Shown here in pieces: positions 31,301 through 41,368 of a stretch of 64,000 nt of DNA (the first letter of the stretch is position 1; the number at the start of each line of letters is the position of its first letter). Origin of the DNA: Pectobacterium parmentieri (GTDB lineage: Bacteria; Pseudomonadota; Gammaproteobacteria; Enterobacterales; Enterobacteriaceae); contig NZ_CP015749.1 in the NCBI RefSeq assembly GCF_001742145.1, forward strand, positions 1,116,001-1,180,000, read 5' to 3'. Both the position numbers and the translations under genes were made by a program. A model generated the notes under the pieces. It searched no databases. It was not told where the DNA came from and worked only from the letters and a program-made list of their open reading frames with translations.

Positions 31301-31399
31301 CGTGATTCCATCCTATGTTTGGCTCATTTCGCATCTGTTGCGATGAGACATTTATCCCTTTTTATTCTGAGTCATTTCGCCTTAGCAAAATGCATGCTC

Positions 31400-32539
31400 T
31401 TAGTAGTCGCAGACCATGAATATCCGGTCGAAGCGTTGAGCGGCAAGGTCGGTGCGGTGGATGATGAAGTTCAGCACGCCATCATCCCACTGGAATTGCC
31501 CGTCCAGACAGACCTGAAACAGCACCAGCCAGTCCTGTGCTTCGCCGCCGAATTTCTGTGCTGCCTGTAATTCTGGCAATTCATGCTGGCTGAAGCCACT
31601 GCCGTTGATTCGTGCGATACCACGATATTCGGGCAACGGGACATCAAGCGAAAAATCTGACGGTAGCATATCCCTTTCGACCATCCAGGCTAGCTGTTCT
31701 TTAGAGGCTCGACTACCAGGCAGAAGATTGAACGTTCCCAGTTGCCGTAGCTGCCAGGCGTAATATTCTGCAAAGCCAAGGTTAGATAACGCATCGTCGT
31801 ATTCACCCTCGTCCAGTGCTGCCTGCTGCTCCTGGCTCATGCGCGGACATAGCATTGTCTCAAGATGGGGGTTCTGGTGCAGCGGATAAAAACTAGGTAC
31901 GGCGATACTAGCTTTGGGGTGCAACGTGAAGGCGGGTTTCTGCCCGAGCGTCTTCTCATCATTGAAAGCAAGATCGGCAAAGCGCGTGCCGCTGCACAGG
32001 CTGTCTGCATCCTGCACATAAATCACCTCTCCTCTGGTCGTCAAAGGGCTGCTTCCACATTCCAGAAAGAAGAATAACGTACCTTCGCGCGGTAAGTAGT
32101 CTTGCAACGGTGCCAAAGCGCGACAATCTACCTGCGCAATAAATTCCAACGGTACACGGTAAGTTTGTGTGACGTCGTCCCAAGGGAAAATGCATACATC
32201 TTCTTCGTCATCACCTGCTTCCCAGCACTCTTCGTACTCGAGCAGAGCGTCTTCGTCGACGCTGACACAAGGGTAAGGAATATCGACAGGTAAATCTGGC
32301 AGGCCACCGAGTCGGTGGTTACCCAGTTCAGTGTGGTCGTCTTCTGCGCCATGATAGAAATCGATGCTACTGCGTAAGGTGCCGGCTACCGCATGGCTGA
32401 TAGAGGGGATGGGGTTAGTCGCGAGTAGCGCATCCACAAGGCACCGGCGTAATGGAGAATGCTCCGCCAGAAATGGGGACAAAGTAGGATCTACGGGCAA
32501 GGCGGTATCGGTCGGAGCTTCCGTATGTATGAATGTCAT
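31400..32539 (-). CDS. DUF1963 (YwqG-like) protein
   Basis: The 379-residue protein has the DUF1963 features: LGGLPDLP, PLEFIAQVDCRAL, LPREGTLFFFLECG and, near the end, DWLVLFQVCLDGQFQWDDGV..NFIIHRTDL. Function is unknown; family members are often encoded near immunity-type genes and may bind a partner protein. No signal peptide is evident. Confidence 0.75.
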   Translation of the reverse strand: MTFIHTEAPTDTALPVDPTLSPFLAEHSPLRRCLVDALLATNPIPSISHAVAGTLRSSIDFYHGAEDDHTELGNHRLGGLPDLPVDIPYPCVSVDEDALLEYEECWEAGDDEEDVCIFPWDDVTQTYRVPLEFIAQVDCRALAPLQDYLPREGTLFFFLECGSSPLTTRGEVIYVQDADSLCSGTRFADLAFNDEKTLGQKPAFTLHPKASIAVPSFYPLHQNPHLETMLCPRMSQEQQAALDEGEYDDALSNLGFAEYYAWQLRQLGTFNLLPGSRASKEQLAWMVERDMLPSDFSLDVPLPEYRGIARINGSGFSQHELPELQAAQKFGGEAQDWLVLFQVCLDGQFQWDDGVLNFIIHRTDLAAQRFDRIFMVCDY

Positions 32540-32609
32540 GACTATTCCCTGTTTGAATGCACTTTCAATGTCGCTGTGAGGATCGATATTATCAGGGCGT
32601 CCCTGTTAT

Positions 32610-33776
32610 TCACTCTTCACCTAGTGAACGTGATAAGCGTTCTTTTCTTAATATGCTCTGTGTGCCGACAAACAACACGCCGATGAGTAGCAATGCGACG
32701 ATGAAGCTGTCGTAACCGTAAAACGTAATCGCAGCACCGGAGAGTAGGGGGCCGCTGACGCTGCCTATAGACCACACCAGTCCCAGAAGAGAATTCATCA
32801 CAATCAGTCTCTGGCCGGCAAACCGCTGACCTGCCCGAACGAGGGACAGTGTGTAAAGCCCACCCGCTGCTGCACCCAGTATGATGCAGACTGGTGCCAG
32901 AAGTGAAGGAGAAGAGAATGAAAAGGTGATGCATACCAGCATCACACAGAAAAGAATGCCGCAGCCGATGTGGATTTTTATGATGCCGCATTTGTCTGCC
33001 AGCCAGCCAATCGGCGTCTGGAATACGGCATCACCCAGAAAGATGAGTGTGACCAATAAGATCGCGGATTTTTCGTCTAAGCCTTGCGCCATACCATAGA
33101 GTGGAAAGAGCGACAGTATGCTGGCATCGAAAAAGGAGAAGCAGAATACGCCAGAGGCGATCGCCGGGAGAAAAGGGATAAGATCCCGATAAGATGCCGA
33201 GGACTGTTCATCTGCTCGAACCATCGTGGCGCAATTCCTCAGCATGAGCGCACACGCAGCGGATACGCCACAAATTAACCAGAGTGCATAAGTCTGAATA
33301 GGCTCGCCAGCGGCAATAAGCAGCGGCCCTATCAACTGACACCCTGTGAAAACCGAGGCATACAGCCCCGTCAGTGTCGCTTTATGTTTGTCAGAAGCCC
33401 GGCTAGTGACCCAGGTTTCTCCCAGCACCACAAGGATCCCCGAAGCGAGCCCAGTTAACAGGCGGGGTAAAATGAGCGAAACCGGGTGTGACAGCAGGAA
33501 CGAGGCCACGGTTGATGCTGCCAGAATAATCAGGCTGCCGGATAACAAATATCTGGCGTGTAGGCGGTGACTGAGCCAGGGTGTAACGAACGAGGAAAGC
33601 ATCATCCCTGCCGCAGGAAGGGCTGCGAGAATGCCGAGCGTCGCCGTGCTGTGCCCGTGTTCGGCAAGTTTTAGGCTGATCAGCGGCAGCGTGTACCCTG
33701 TGACTAATCCTACGAGGGACGCGGCAATAATCATGTTCAGTGTCGTGAAATTAGATTCACGGGAATGTGCTGTCAT
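32610..33776 (-). CDS. MFS transporter (YcaD-like)
   Basis: The 388-residue protein has twelve predicted helices and major-facilitator loop motifs (SFVTPWLSHRLHARYL between helices 2 and 3, GWLADKCGIIKI between 8 and 9). It is an inner-membrane permease, probably a proton-driven exporter; the substrate cannot be assigned. I use ATG 33776, preceded by GGAAG, rather than the start 12 codons upstream. Confidence 0.8.
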   Translation of the reverse strand: MTAHSRESNFTTLNMIIAASLVGLVTGYTLPLISLKLAEHGHSTATLGILAALPAAGMMLSSFVTPWLSHRLHARYLLSGSLIILAASTVASFLLSHPVSLILPRLLTGLASGILVVLGETWVTSRASDKHKATLTGLYASVFTGCQLIGPLLIAAGEPIQTYALWLICGVSAACALMLRNCATMVRADEQSSASYRDLIPFLPAIASGVFCFSFFDASILSLFPLYGMAQGLDEKSAILLVTLIFLGDAVFQTPIGWLADKCGIIKIHIGCGILFCVMLVCITFSFSSPSLLAPVCIILGAAAGGLYTLSLVRAGQRFAGQRLIVMNSLLGLVWSIGSVSGPLLSGAAITFYGYDSFIVALLLIGVLFVGTQSILRKERLSRSLGEE

Positions 33777-34150
33777 TGTGCTTCCAATACCGATGTTAAC
33801 AAGGTGCTCCAACTCCGGAAGGGCAGGAAGTAACCTCCTGCATTAACTGAGTATAAAATTGTGCGTATTTTTCGTTTTGCACCAAGATAAATCGCTTTTT
33901 TGACGCATGCAAACGCTGAATAATCAAGCGGTCTTCAAGAAAAAAGAAGCGTAATAGTCTAAATGATGAAGCGATATTATGAGATTGTCACCAGTTGAGT
34001 GATCAGGCCTTCTGCAGCATGAGAAAAATCAAGCCATTGTAATTTCCTGTCACCAACGACGTTGGGATGCGGTACTATTCATCGGTACTCTTCATTGTTA
34101 CACCAACACGTTGTTTTTCTTTCTCTATCACAGTGAAAAGACAGTTTAAA
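33777..34150. other. Divergent intergenic region, MFS gene / lemA
   Basis: About 370 bases with no gene. A short palindrome (CCAACGACGTTGG) lies near 34050. No confident promoter element was found. Confidence 0.5.
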
Positions 34151-34693
34151 ATGGAAATTTATCTTGGTTTGGCTCTGGTTGGTCTGGTGGTTATCTGGGC
34201 GATTTTTACCTACAACCGGTTGATATCTCTACGGCGTTTTAAAGATGAAGCCTGGAGCGGCATTGCGGTACAACTGAAGCGCCGTCACGATCTCGCTCCC
34301 AATCTTCTTACGTTGGTTAAGCGCTACGCGCAGCATGAAAAAGATCTGCTGGAAGCTATTTCTCGTCAGCGTACTCATCAGGCTGGCAGCACGCGCCAAA
34401 TTGCTCAGAATGAACAGGAATACTCAGGAACGCTGGGGCGTTTTTTTGCTCTGGCTGAGGCATACCCTGACCTGAAGGCCAACCAAAACTTCCTCGCCTT
34501 GCAGCAATCGCTCTCTGAAATTGAAGAACAGCTTCAGATGTCGCGTCGTTATTTCAATGCCACAGCGCGGGATTTGAATATTCAGGTGGAATCCTTCCCT
34601 AGCTTATTAATCGCAAAATTGTTCCAGTTTAAAACTGAACCGTTCTTTGAACTGGATAATCCCGCAGAGAGTGACGTTCCACGGATGGAGTGA
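34151..34693 (+). CDS. LemA family membrane protein
   Basis: The 180-residue protein has an N-terminal membrane helix (about 4-24, LGLALVGLVVIWAIF) followed by a helical LemA domain (YNRLISLRRFKDEAWSGIAVQLKRRHDL, NLLTLVKRYAQHEK). LemA proteins are inner-membrane proteins of unclear function that nearly always travel with a DUF2207 protein, as here four bases downstream. The start is ATG 34151, where the domain begins. Confidence 0.85.
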   Translation: MEIYLGLALVGLVVIWAIFTYNRLISLRRFKDEAWSGIAVQLKRRHDLAPNLLTLVKRYAQHEKDLLEAISRQRTHQAGSTRQIAQNEQEYSGTLGRFFALAEAYPDLKANQNFLALQQSLSEIEEQLQMSRRYFNATARDLNIQVESFPSLLIAKLFQFKTEPFFELDNPAESDVPRME

Positions 34694-34697
34694 CGTA

Positions 34698-36758
34698 ATG
34701 GCAAGGTGGAGGGATGCGCAGCGCTGGTGTGGCTGGCTGGTTTTACTCTGGTGGAGTGCTTTGGCCCCGGCAAGCGCGGTGGATCATGAATTTTACCCAG
34801 GAGTTAGTGTTGCATCAGAGGCGAGTTTGTATCAACGGGGGATGGGCGAACGTATTTTACTGTTTGATTCACAAGCTCATTTCCAGTTGGATGGTTCCAT
34901 GCTGGTGGATGAGACCATTCAGGTGCAATCGAACGGCGAGCAGATGAAACGCGGAATATTCCGCACATTCCCGCTGGTCTGGCATCGGCAGGACGGCAGT
35001 ACGTTTCGGTTGCAATACCAGATTAAGCAAGTACTGCGTGATGGTGTGCCTGAACATTACACACTTGAACAAGCCCACGAGGAACTGAAGGTCTTGATCG
35101 GCAGTGCCGATCGTCTGTTACCGCCCGGAATATATCGTTATCGTCTCCACTATCAGGTGAGTAACCATTTTAGCCGTTTTCCTGATTGGGATGAGCTGTA
35201 TTGGAATGTCACTGGCAATGGTTGGCGTTACCCCATCGATAAAGTCCGTTTTCGTTTGTACTTACCAGAACAAGATGGGTTTCTGACGCCTGATGGTAAA
35301 GACTCCCGTTTGCGTTCGGTTGATGTGTATACGGGGTCGGTAGGCGAGAAAGGTCATCATGCTCGTATTTTAGCGGCTGGCAACATTGAAACCACTGCAC
35401 CGCTGGGGATCGGGGAAGGGGTCACTGTTGCCTATACCTGGCCGCGTAGTATTTTGGCTTCTGCCCCCGCGCCACAGGAAGATTCTCTGTTGGGGTATGT
35501 GCTCTCACCCACGCTGAAACGTGGAGTGCTGTGGTTTCCTCCCTTCCTGATCGTGATTTACTACCTGTTATGGTGGCGTAAACATATCACCGCTAGCCGT
35601 TTAACCAAACCCGCAGTCGTGCCGTTGTATAGCGTTCCCGATGGCATTTCGCCCGGCTATGTGCGTTACCTCTGTCAACGAACCTACGATAACGTGGCGT
35701 TTAGCAGCGATGTATTGGATCTGATTGCTAAGCGCGCTATCGAACTGACAAAAATTAAGCATAAGCCAAGAAAAACCCGAAGCGGTATGACGCCGGGGCG
35801 TGAGGAGCAGTGGCTAATTCGCTTGCCTGACAACGGGTCTGAAAAGCTGACGTCTGAGGATAAACAGCTCCTCAGCACGTTGTTTCCCGGCAAGACGAAA
35901 AAACTGGATATAACGGAAACCAGTATGCGTTCGGTGCCAATGCAGAAGGCGCGTAAAGCCCAGGAAGCGCATTATGAAAAAGCGCATCCGACGCTGTTTT
36001 TATCTATCGCGGGAGCGGTGAAAGTGGGTATCGCACTAAGTCTGCTGGTTCCGGTGCTGTACGGTTTGTTCTTCAATCTTTGGACGGCGGTGGGCTCGGT
36101 TATCGGTATGCCTTTTCTGCTGTTCAGTACGATGTTGTGTCTACAGCTACTGAAATATGCACGCTATTCCGCGCTGCTAAAGAATAGCGAGAAAAGCAAG
36201 GCATCGCTCTTTCTGGCCGTGGCGGGCTTTCTCTTTACACTGCCTTTTGGCCTCGCATTATTTCGCTTACTGACATCGCCTCAACTGCCAGATGACTACC
36301 AGGGGGCCTTATCGGTAAGCCTGTTACTGTGTTTAGGGTTCTTCTGCATTGTGCCGCGTCATACTCAGAAAGGGCTGAATGGCTTGGCCGTAGCCAAAGG
36401 AATGACCCTGTATCTTCGCGCCGCCGAAGAGCGTCGTTATGAAACGCTGTACCCACCCGACAAGCTGGTCGGGCATTTTGAACGTATGCTGCCTTATGCG
36501 CTGGCGTTGGGCGTGGGGGAAACCTGGGCTAATACGTTTGCTCAATATCTGAAGAACCATCAGATGGTCTCTGACGTGTTCTCTAGTGCGCAGTGGGATA
36601 GTATTTCCCAGTTCAACAGAGCGTGTAATTCCTCGTCGATGACGGTGTCGAATACCGGCTCTGGCAGGAGCGGCGGCAGTAGCTCCAGTGGATCAGGTTC
36701 TTCCGGTCGCGGATCGTCGGGGGGAGGTTCCGGCGGTGGCGGCGGCGGCGGTTGGTGA
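34698..36758 (+). CDS. DUF2207 membrane protein with Gly/Ser-rich tail
   Basis: The 686-residue protein has a signal peptide (about 1-31) and a large periplasmic DUF2207 domain (about 50-240, with DETIQVQSNGEQMKRGIFRTFP). A helix near 275 and further helices (about 435-560) follow, then a C-terminal tail of glycine and serine ending in GGGGW, typical of the family. The start is ATG 34698 after GGAG. It probably works with LemA in the inner membrane; the role is unknown. Confidence 0.85.
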   Translation: MARWRDAQRWCGWLVLLWWSALAPASAVDHEFYPGVSVASEASLYQRGMGERILLFDSQAHFQLDGSMLVDETIQVQSNGEQMKRGIFRTFPLVWHRQDGSTFRLQYQIKQVLRDGVPEHYTLEQAHEELKVLIGSADRLLPPGIYRYRLHYQVSNHFSRFPDWDELYWNVTGNGWRYPIDKVRFRLYLPEQDGFLTPDGKDSRLRSVDVYTGSVGEKGHHARILAAGNIETTAPLGIGEGVTVAYTWPRSILASAPAPQEDSLLGYVLSPTLKRGVLWFPPFLIVIYYLLWWRKHITASRLTKPAVVPLYSVPDGISPGYVRYLCQRTYDNVAFSSDVLDLIAKRAIELTKIKHKPRKTRSGMTPGREEQWLIRLPDNGSEKLTSEDKQLLSTLFPGKTKKLDITETSMRSVPMQKARKAQEAHYEKAHPTLFLSIAGAVKVGIALSLLVPVLYGLFFNLWTAVGSVIGMPFLLFSTMLCLQLLKYARYSALLKNSEKSKASLFLAVAGFLFTLPFGLALFRLLTSPQLPDDYQGALSVSLLLCLGFFCIVPRHTQKGLNGLAVAKGMTLYLRAAEERRYETLYPPDKLVGHFERMLPYALALGVGETWANTFAQYLKNHQMVSDVFSSAQWDSISQFNRACNSSSMTVSNTGSGRSGGSSSSGSGSSGRGSSGGGSGGGGGGGW

Positions 36759-36822
36759 ACATCATCAAGTACCGTGTTTTGGGGCAATATTTTATCAGCG
36801 ATGAACAAGGAAAAAGAGAAAA

Positions 36823-38529
36823 ATGATGGGCGGGCATGCAAACGAAACTGGGGTATCACCACAACACGAACTGCCCATGCGGGATGAATCGCTTACGGTA
36901 ATCAACGAATGGTTTGACGCGCAGGAGAGAAGAATCGGTGGTGATAAAATCGTATCGCGAACCACGCTGCAAGCGGGCATCTATAATGATGTGATATTGG
37001 ATTATGTGCCGGGTCGTTCGTCGATATCCTCTGAGTCGAGGCGTGAGGCCGATGGGCTGTCTCCCGGTCGTCGAAAAGGGGCATTGAGCATCGCGCAGGT
37101 ACAGGAGGAGGTTGTGCCGGCGCTGGCTCAGGCCATTGCCCAGTGGGTAGAGAAACTGGCAGAGAGTGCGGTGATTGACTATCGGTTTTGCTTTCGTGCC
37201 ATATTCCCGACAACGGAAGCTCGCCTGCTGGTTACGCTGTTTACGTTCACTAATGAGGCGAAAAAACAGTGGCTACTTGAGTCTATTCACGCCTATATCG
37301 ATCGGCATCTTACGCGTGGCAGTGCGCCGACTGACCAGCAACAAACTTTCTTTCTGGCTCGTCACCTGCTTGATGTCCAGCTCTTTCCCTCGCAGGATAT
37401 CCACTGGATCATCACTCAGTTTGAACTCATTCAGCAACGAAACGCCGGACATGAGGAATTGTTGGAGCATCGGCGCACCATTATTTACGCATTAAGAACG
37501 TGGGTAGAACAGCAATTTCTGCTGCGGTATTGCGATGTGTCCCCGCCTGAACATTTTTCAGAACCGGAAATCTATACCCTCAAGCCCGAGGTGGCATTAG
37601 ATTTACAGGATTCGCAGACGCTTCACCCCGTAGAGTTACTGCTCTATGCCGCAATCATGATCCTGCGTTATGAGCCTTCCTATAGTAAGTCCCGGGCTCT
37701 GGAATACCTGAATATTGCGAAGCAACTGGGCTATCCGCGTGCGGTAAGCGTTATGGAAGAGGGAAGCGGCGCGTTTGAGCACGCGCAAATTAACCTGAAG
37801 AACGAGTGGGTGGAATGCGTGGCGAATGATGTGTTTTCTACCATCACGGTTCGTATTCGTCAGGAAAGCGCTGAAGCGTATGAGCAGGCGTTGCTTTTCA
37901 TTACGCGTTTACTGACACTCGGTTTTCCAAAGAGCTACAAGATCGTCCTGAAATCGTCAGTAAGGCAGTACCTCCCGATCAAAGGGCTGGCGAAATCAGA
38001 TACCCATCGTTTTTTTGCTAACGCATCGCAATATGCGTCGAATTATCCGTTTCTTGAAGATTATGCTCGTGCTGCAATTGAAGAATTTGAATGGTACGCT
38101 GATTCAGAAGGCGAGAAGTGCTGCATGCCGGGAAGCTATGCGGTGTTTGGGTTAGGCCTGATTGATGCTGGGTATTTTCCACTCGTAAAAGAGTATATGG
38201 AAAGCGTGGATGACGGGCACCAATCGGTACAAGATGCCTTCATTCGCGCGTTTTTCGATAAGCATGGCGTGATGGTACAGAACGTAGCGACACTGGTTGC
38301 TTGCCTGAGCCATGCGACGGAAAGCCTAAAGCTGAATGTGTTACCTGCGCTAGAGGATGACGCACTGCTCGAACTGCTGGTTGAAGAGGTGCGGAGGAGG
38401 GAACCCGCTGTGATCGAACATATTTTGTACCTCATCTGGGGGAATGATAAAAAGCTTGCTGCTCTGGTGAAAAAATCGGAAGCGAAGCGCGGCGCTTTGC
38501 TGACGTCGCTCATTCAGGCTTCAGCCTAA
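36823..38529 (+). CDS. Large protein of unknown function downstream of lemA-DUF2207
   Basis: The 568-residue, mostly helical soluble protein (no signal peptide or membrane helix) has a segment resembling helical repeats (HPVELLLYAAIMILRYEPSYSKSRALEYLNIAKQLGYPRA near 265-305) and an acidic C-terminal region. It follows the DUF2207 gene by 64 bases on the same strand, so it may be part of that operon. I do not recognise the family with confidence; DUF6138 is a possibility from memory only. ATG 36826 is an equally good start. Confidence 0.7.
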   Translation: MMGGHANETGVSPQHELPMRDESLTVINEWFDAQERRIGGDKIVSRTTLQAGIYNDVILDYVPGRSSISSESRREADGLSPGRRKGALSIAQVQEEVVPALAQAIAQWVEKLAESAVIDYRFCFRAIFPTTEARLLVTLFTFTNEAKKQWLLESIHAYIDRHLTRGSAPTDQQQTFFLARHLLDVQLFPSQDIHWIITQFELIQQRNAGHEELLEHRRTIIYALRTWVEQQFLLRYCDVSPPEHFSEPEIYTLKPEVALDLQDSQTLHPVELLLYAAIMILRYEPSYSKSRALEYLNIAKQLGYPRAVSVMEEGSGAFEHAQINLKNEWVECVANDVFSTITVRIRQESAEAYEQALLFITRLLTLGFPKSYKIVLKSSVRQYLPIKGLAKSDTHRFFANASQYASNYPFLEDYARAAIEEFEWYADSEGEKCCMPGSYAVFGLGLIDAGYFPLVKEYMESVDDGHQSVQDAFIRAFFDKHGVMVQNVATLVACLSHATESLKLNVLPALEDDALLELLVEEVRRREPAVIEHILYLIWGNDKKLAALVKKSEAKRGALLTSLIQASA

Positions 38530-38599
38530 TCTTAAAGGTAATGACGACAATAATCGGGTTGAAGCTGTGGGTGGCTCAACCCTGCTAAGGAACGTGTTT

Positions 38600-39526
38600 A
38601 TGACCGCTATTCTGCTGCTGGACTCGCGTGCTGATGAAATCGGCCCTGTCTTAAATAATGGGGCACCGGAGCTTGAGTTGGTGCTTTCAAATGGTACAGC
38701 AGAGCAGGCCGCGAACTGTCCGATTTGGCTGGGCGAGCCGGATACCGCAGCGGCATTGTTGGCTCAGGGAGCCAAACCGAAGTGGCTACAGTCTACCTGG
38801 GCAGGGTTCAAGCCGCTGTTGGCCGATGGGTTACCGCGTGATTACCGTTTAAGCCGCGCCGTGGGTGTGTTTGGGCAGCCGATAGCAGAATATGTGATTG
38901 CCTATATGCTCAGACACGAACTGCGTCTGGGAGAGCGGCAGATCAGTCAGGAAGAACGGCGATGGGATCACCGCCTGCCGGGATCGTTAGCGGATAAAAA
39001 CGTACTGATCGTCGGCGCAGGGGAGATCGGCTGTGAAGTCGCCGGTTTCCTACGGACTTTTGGCGTCATGCTATACGGCATTGTCAGTACACCAAGGCAT
39101 CGACCTGATTTTAAACGGGTCATGAGCCTTGCGGAACTACCCACCGCGCTACCGGAGGCCGATTATGTCATCAACCTGTTGCCAGATACGTCTGCAACTA
39201 CCGATATCTATGACGCCAATTTGTTTGCGGCCATGAAGCCTTCGGCGCTGTTTATTAATGTCGGGCGCGGTAGCGCCGTGGTGGATGATGACTTGCGGGC
39301 GGCGCTATGCGATGCACAGATTGCAGGCGCGGTGCTGGATGTGTTTAGGCAAGAACCATTACCGTACAGCCATCCGTTCTGGAATACGCCGAATCTGACG
39401 TTGACGGCACATATTGCAGGGCCGATGGTGCCGGGGTTGATGGGGCGATTATTTTTGGACAATCTCGCTCGTTTTCATGCTGATAATACGTTGCATGGCG
39501 AGGTGGATTTTAGTCGCGAGTATTAA
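38600..39526 (+). CDS. D-2-hydroxyacid dehydrogenase, GhrA-like
   Basis: The 308-residue NAD(P)-dependent enzyme has a Rossmann motif (VLIVGAGEIGCEVAGFL), the catalytic Arg region (INVGRGSAVVDDDL), Glu in VFRQEPLP and catalytic His in LTAHIAGP. These match the glyoxylate/hydroxypyruvate reductase branch. In this branch the His is usually followed by a Ser or Ala. AAGGAA precedes ATG 38600 by seven bases; an upstream in-frame ATG has no site. It probably reduces glyoxylate or hydroxypyruvate. Confidence 0.8.
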   Translation: MTAILLLDSRADEIGPVLNNGAPELELVLSNGTAEQAANCPIWLGEPDTAAALLAQGAKPKWLQSTWAGFKPLLADGLPRDYRLSRAVGVFGQPIAEYVIAYMLRHELRLGERQISQEERRWDHRLPGSLADKNVLIVGAGEIGCEVAGFLRTFGVMLYGIVSTPRHRPDFKRVMSLAELPTALPEADYVINLLPDTSATTDIYDANLFAAMKPSALFINVGRGSAVVDDDLRAALCDAQIAGAVLDVFRQEPLPYSHPFWNTPNLTLTAHIAGPMVPGLMGRLFLDNLARFHADNTLHGEVDFSREY

Positions 39527-39546
39527 GTGGTTGAGTGGAGCACCCA

Positions 39547-39633
39547 ATGAATAGAACATTGTATTTCTCAATGACGCCGCTGGTGGCTTTTTCATGCAGT
39601 TTAACGGCGTGTGGAAAGCAAATTCTGGCATGA
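39547..39633 (+). CDS. 28-residue lipoprotein-leader-like peptide
   Basis: MNRTLYFSMTPLVAFSCSLTACGKQILA reads as a lipoprotein signal with lipobox SLTAC, then stops after six residues. It may be a tiny lipopeptide or the stump of a truncated lipoprotein gene. The ribosome site (GAGCACCCA) is weak. Confidence 0.25.
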   Translation: MNRTLYFSMTPLVAFSCSLTACGKQILA

Positions 39634-39926
39634 CTTCTCTAGCTACCACCGTTTATCATGCTGATGTTTAATGGATTTTCTGCCAACGACGCGCCATTGT
39701 TCATCACGCTCGCAAATAGCGGATTGAAACTGTACTTGTACTGCAAGGTTTTTCAGTGAAAAGGGCTTGCCACGCTAAGTTGATTGGTACATAATGCTGA
39801 CCGTTGAATCGCTGTGTTGTTAAATAATGATTAAATTCATTAAGTTACGTGCGATTTGGCGAGATTTTATTTGTTCTGGTTTCAGCGTGGTGTGCTGGAA
39901 ATAAAGGATAATAAATCCGATCCTAT
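39634..39926. other. Leader region before tRNA-Gly
   Basis: No gene seen. GATAAT at 39907-39912 is a plausible -10 for the tRNA, but I see no convincing -35. Confidence 0.4.
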
Positions 39927-40002
<76 letters not shown>

Positions 40003-40044
40003 ATTTATGATCTGTAGACTGCTACTGAAGTCTGCAAGTCGTTG

Positions 40045-40070
40045 AAAAAAGGACCTTCGGGTCCTTTTTT
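40045..40070 (+). terminator. Rho-independent terminator of tRNA-Gly
   Basis: GGACC-TTCG-GGTCC stem with a flanking A run and T run (TTTTTT), 43 bases after the tRNA. Confidence 0.92.
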
Positions 40071-40111
40071 CGTTCCAGCGCAGTCCGCTGGAATCCACCC
40101 ACGTCCGGGAC

Positions 40112-40135
40112 TTTTTAGTCCATTTTTTAGTCCAT
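40112..40135 (+). repeat. Tandem 12-bp repeat between tRNA-Gly and integrase stump
   Basis: Two exact copies of TTTTTAGTCCAT, beginning 110 bases after the tRNA end. They resemble arm-type binding sites near a P4-type integrase. The same pair, with one base changed, is found at 55027-55050 in mirror arrangement. Confidence 0.7.
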
Positions 40136-40230
40136 AAAAAATGGGTGTGTGGGGTTCCGTATTGTTGCTGGGTCGGAGCGAGCCATGGGGTGAGGATCTA
40201 GCCTAACTCTTCAAGTTAGGAGCTGGAACT

Positions 40231-40434
40231 ATAGCACTATCAGATATGGCCATTCGCCAAGCCAGAGCAACAGGCAAAGCCTATACACTTGGCGACATTG
40301 ATGGCCTCTCCTTGGCTGTAACCGACATGGGCGGTCGGTCTCGGCATCTCCGCTATTCTTGGGCGGGCAAACAGAAACGTATGTCCTTGGGCACCTACCC
40401 TGAATATTGGGAAAGCAGTGAAGAAAACGGGTAA
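40231..40434 (+). pseudogene. Truncated P4-type integrase (N-terminal stump) at tRNA-Gly
   Basis: About 60 residues of the integrase N-terminal domain (IALSDMAIRQARATGKAY, then GLSLAVTDMGGRSRHLRYSW and KQKRMSLGTYPE), then nine unrelated residues and a stop. The normal start codon position reads ATA. The core-binding and catalytic domains are missing. The gene points away from tRNA-Gly, the usual geometry for an integrase inserted at a tRNA 3' end. Confidence 0.8.
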
Positions 40435-40484
40435 TGAAGATAAATTTTATTGCTGGCAGATGATTTTGCCAGCGAGTGGCTAAT

Positions 40485-40775
40485 TTAGCCACGAACGGAA
40501 GCCCGTGTTTTTTTGAATCTTCTGATGACTTTGTTATCCGCCTCATCGTAATACCGGCTCGGCCAAATCTCGGCGGGGTCCATGTCCAGCGCTTCTGCTA
40601 TCAATTTTTCACCTTTCGGCCAGGGGCGGTAAAACGTATTGGCGAGGGTTGCATCGCTGAGTCCTGCCTATCGTGAGAGTGCAGCCAGTTTGATGTTTTT
40701 CTTGTGAAATGCGGCGACGATATCTGCCTGGTGCCAGTCTTGTTGCTGTTGCGCCATAACCATAAAAAGCTCCAT
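40485..40775 (-). pseudogene. Ner/Nlp-like phage-type regulator with internal amber codon
   Basis: The 96-codon frame encodes a Ner-family helix-turn-helix protein (DWHQADIVAAFHKKNIKLAALSR, GLSDATLANTFYRPWPKGEKLI, DPAEIWPSRYY). A TAG interrupts it at codon 36, within the helix-turn-helix. Ner proteins repress early genes of Mu-like phages; this copy looks inactive. Confidence 0.7.
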
Positions 40776-41368
40776 GTTGCGGGTGGCGATTCAGACAGGG
40801 TTCGCAATACCGGGTGAGTTACCAAACCGGCGAGGACAAGTCCTCCCCTGCCTGAACCGCCATAATACGGGCACAATCAGGCACACCAGTGCGTAAACAC
40901 TGATGGGTAACTCACTTTGGGGTTGCGAAGCCCCGCCGATGGATTTTGCCAAAGGCTTAAACAAGGTAAGTGAAAAGTGCGCCGCACTCAAAATCTTTTA
41001 AGTGCGTTATATTAGTTTTTTCAATTACAGGAAGAAGGATGGTTTTTTTCTAATATTTTTTGATGATCAATAGCCATAAACTCTAAAAGATACTGCAGTC
41101 TCTAAAACTAACCAAAAATATCAGAACAACTGCGAAGTACAGGCAATTTCTTGCGCAGATTACAGAATAATTCGACTGTCTGGGCCAGTTTTACAAGGAA
41201 TTATCATTGTTTGAGTGGGGGCTGGGCCATTTCTTGCTTAAATTTGGCTTAGGAATAATTTGATTTAAGAAAATAGTCAGTAAAAACAACAAAGTAAAAA
41301 TTGGCATAGATCTTGATAGGGTTAATGGGAGTTTCATTGACACTAACAACAAGGAAAGGAGCAAGACT
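40776..41368. other. Non-coding region upstream of hcp
   Basis: About 590 bases without a gene. It contains several hairpins (for example CAGTG..CACTG near 40890) and the sigma-54-type promoter at 41223-41238. The part after 41000 is AT-rich. Confidence 0.5.
41223..41238 (+). promoter_or_regulatory. Candidate sigma-54 (-24/-12) promoter for hcp
   Basis: TGGgccatttcTTGCT has the invariant GG and GC with exactly ten bases between, plus TTGCT at -12. It lies about 130 bases before the hcp start. A sigma-54 activator gene of the VasH kind lies in the same island at 52190. Confidence 0.55.
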
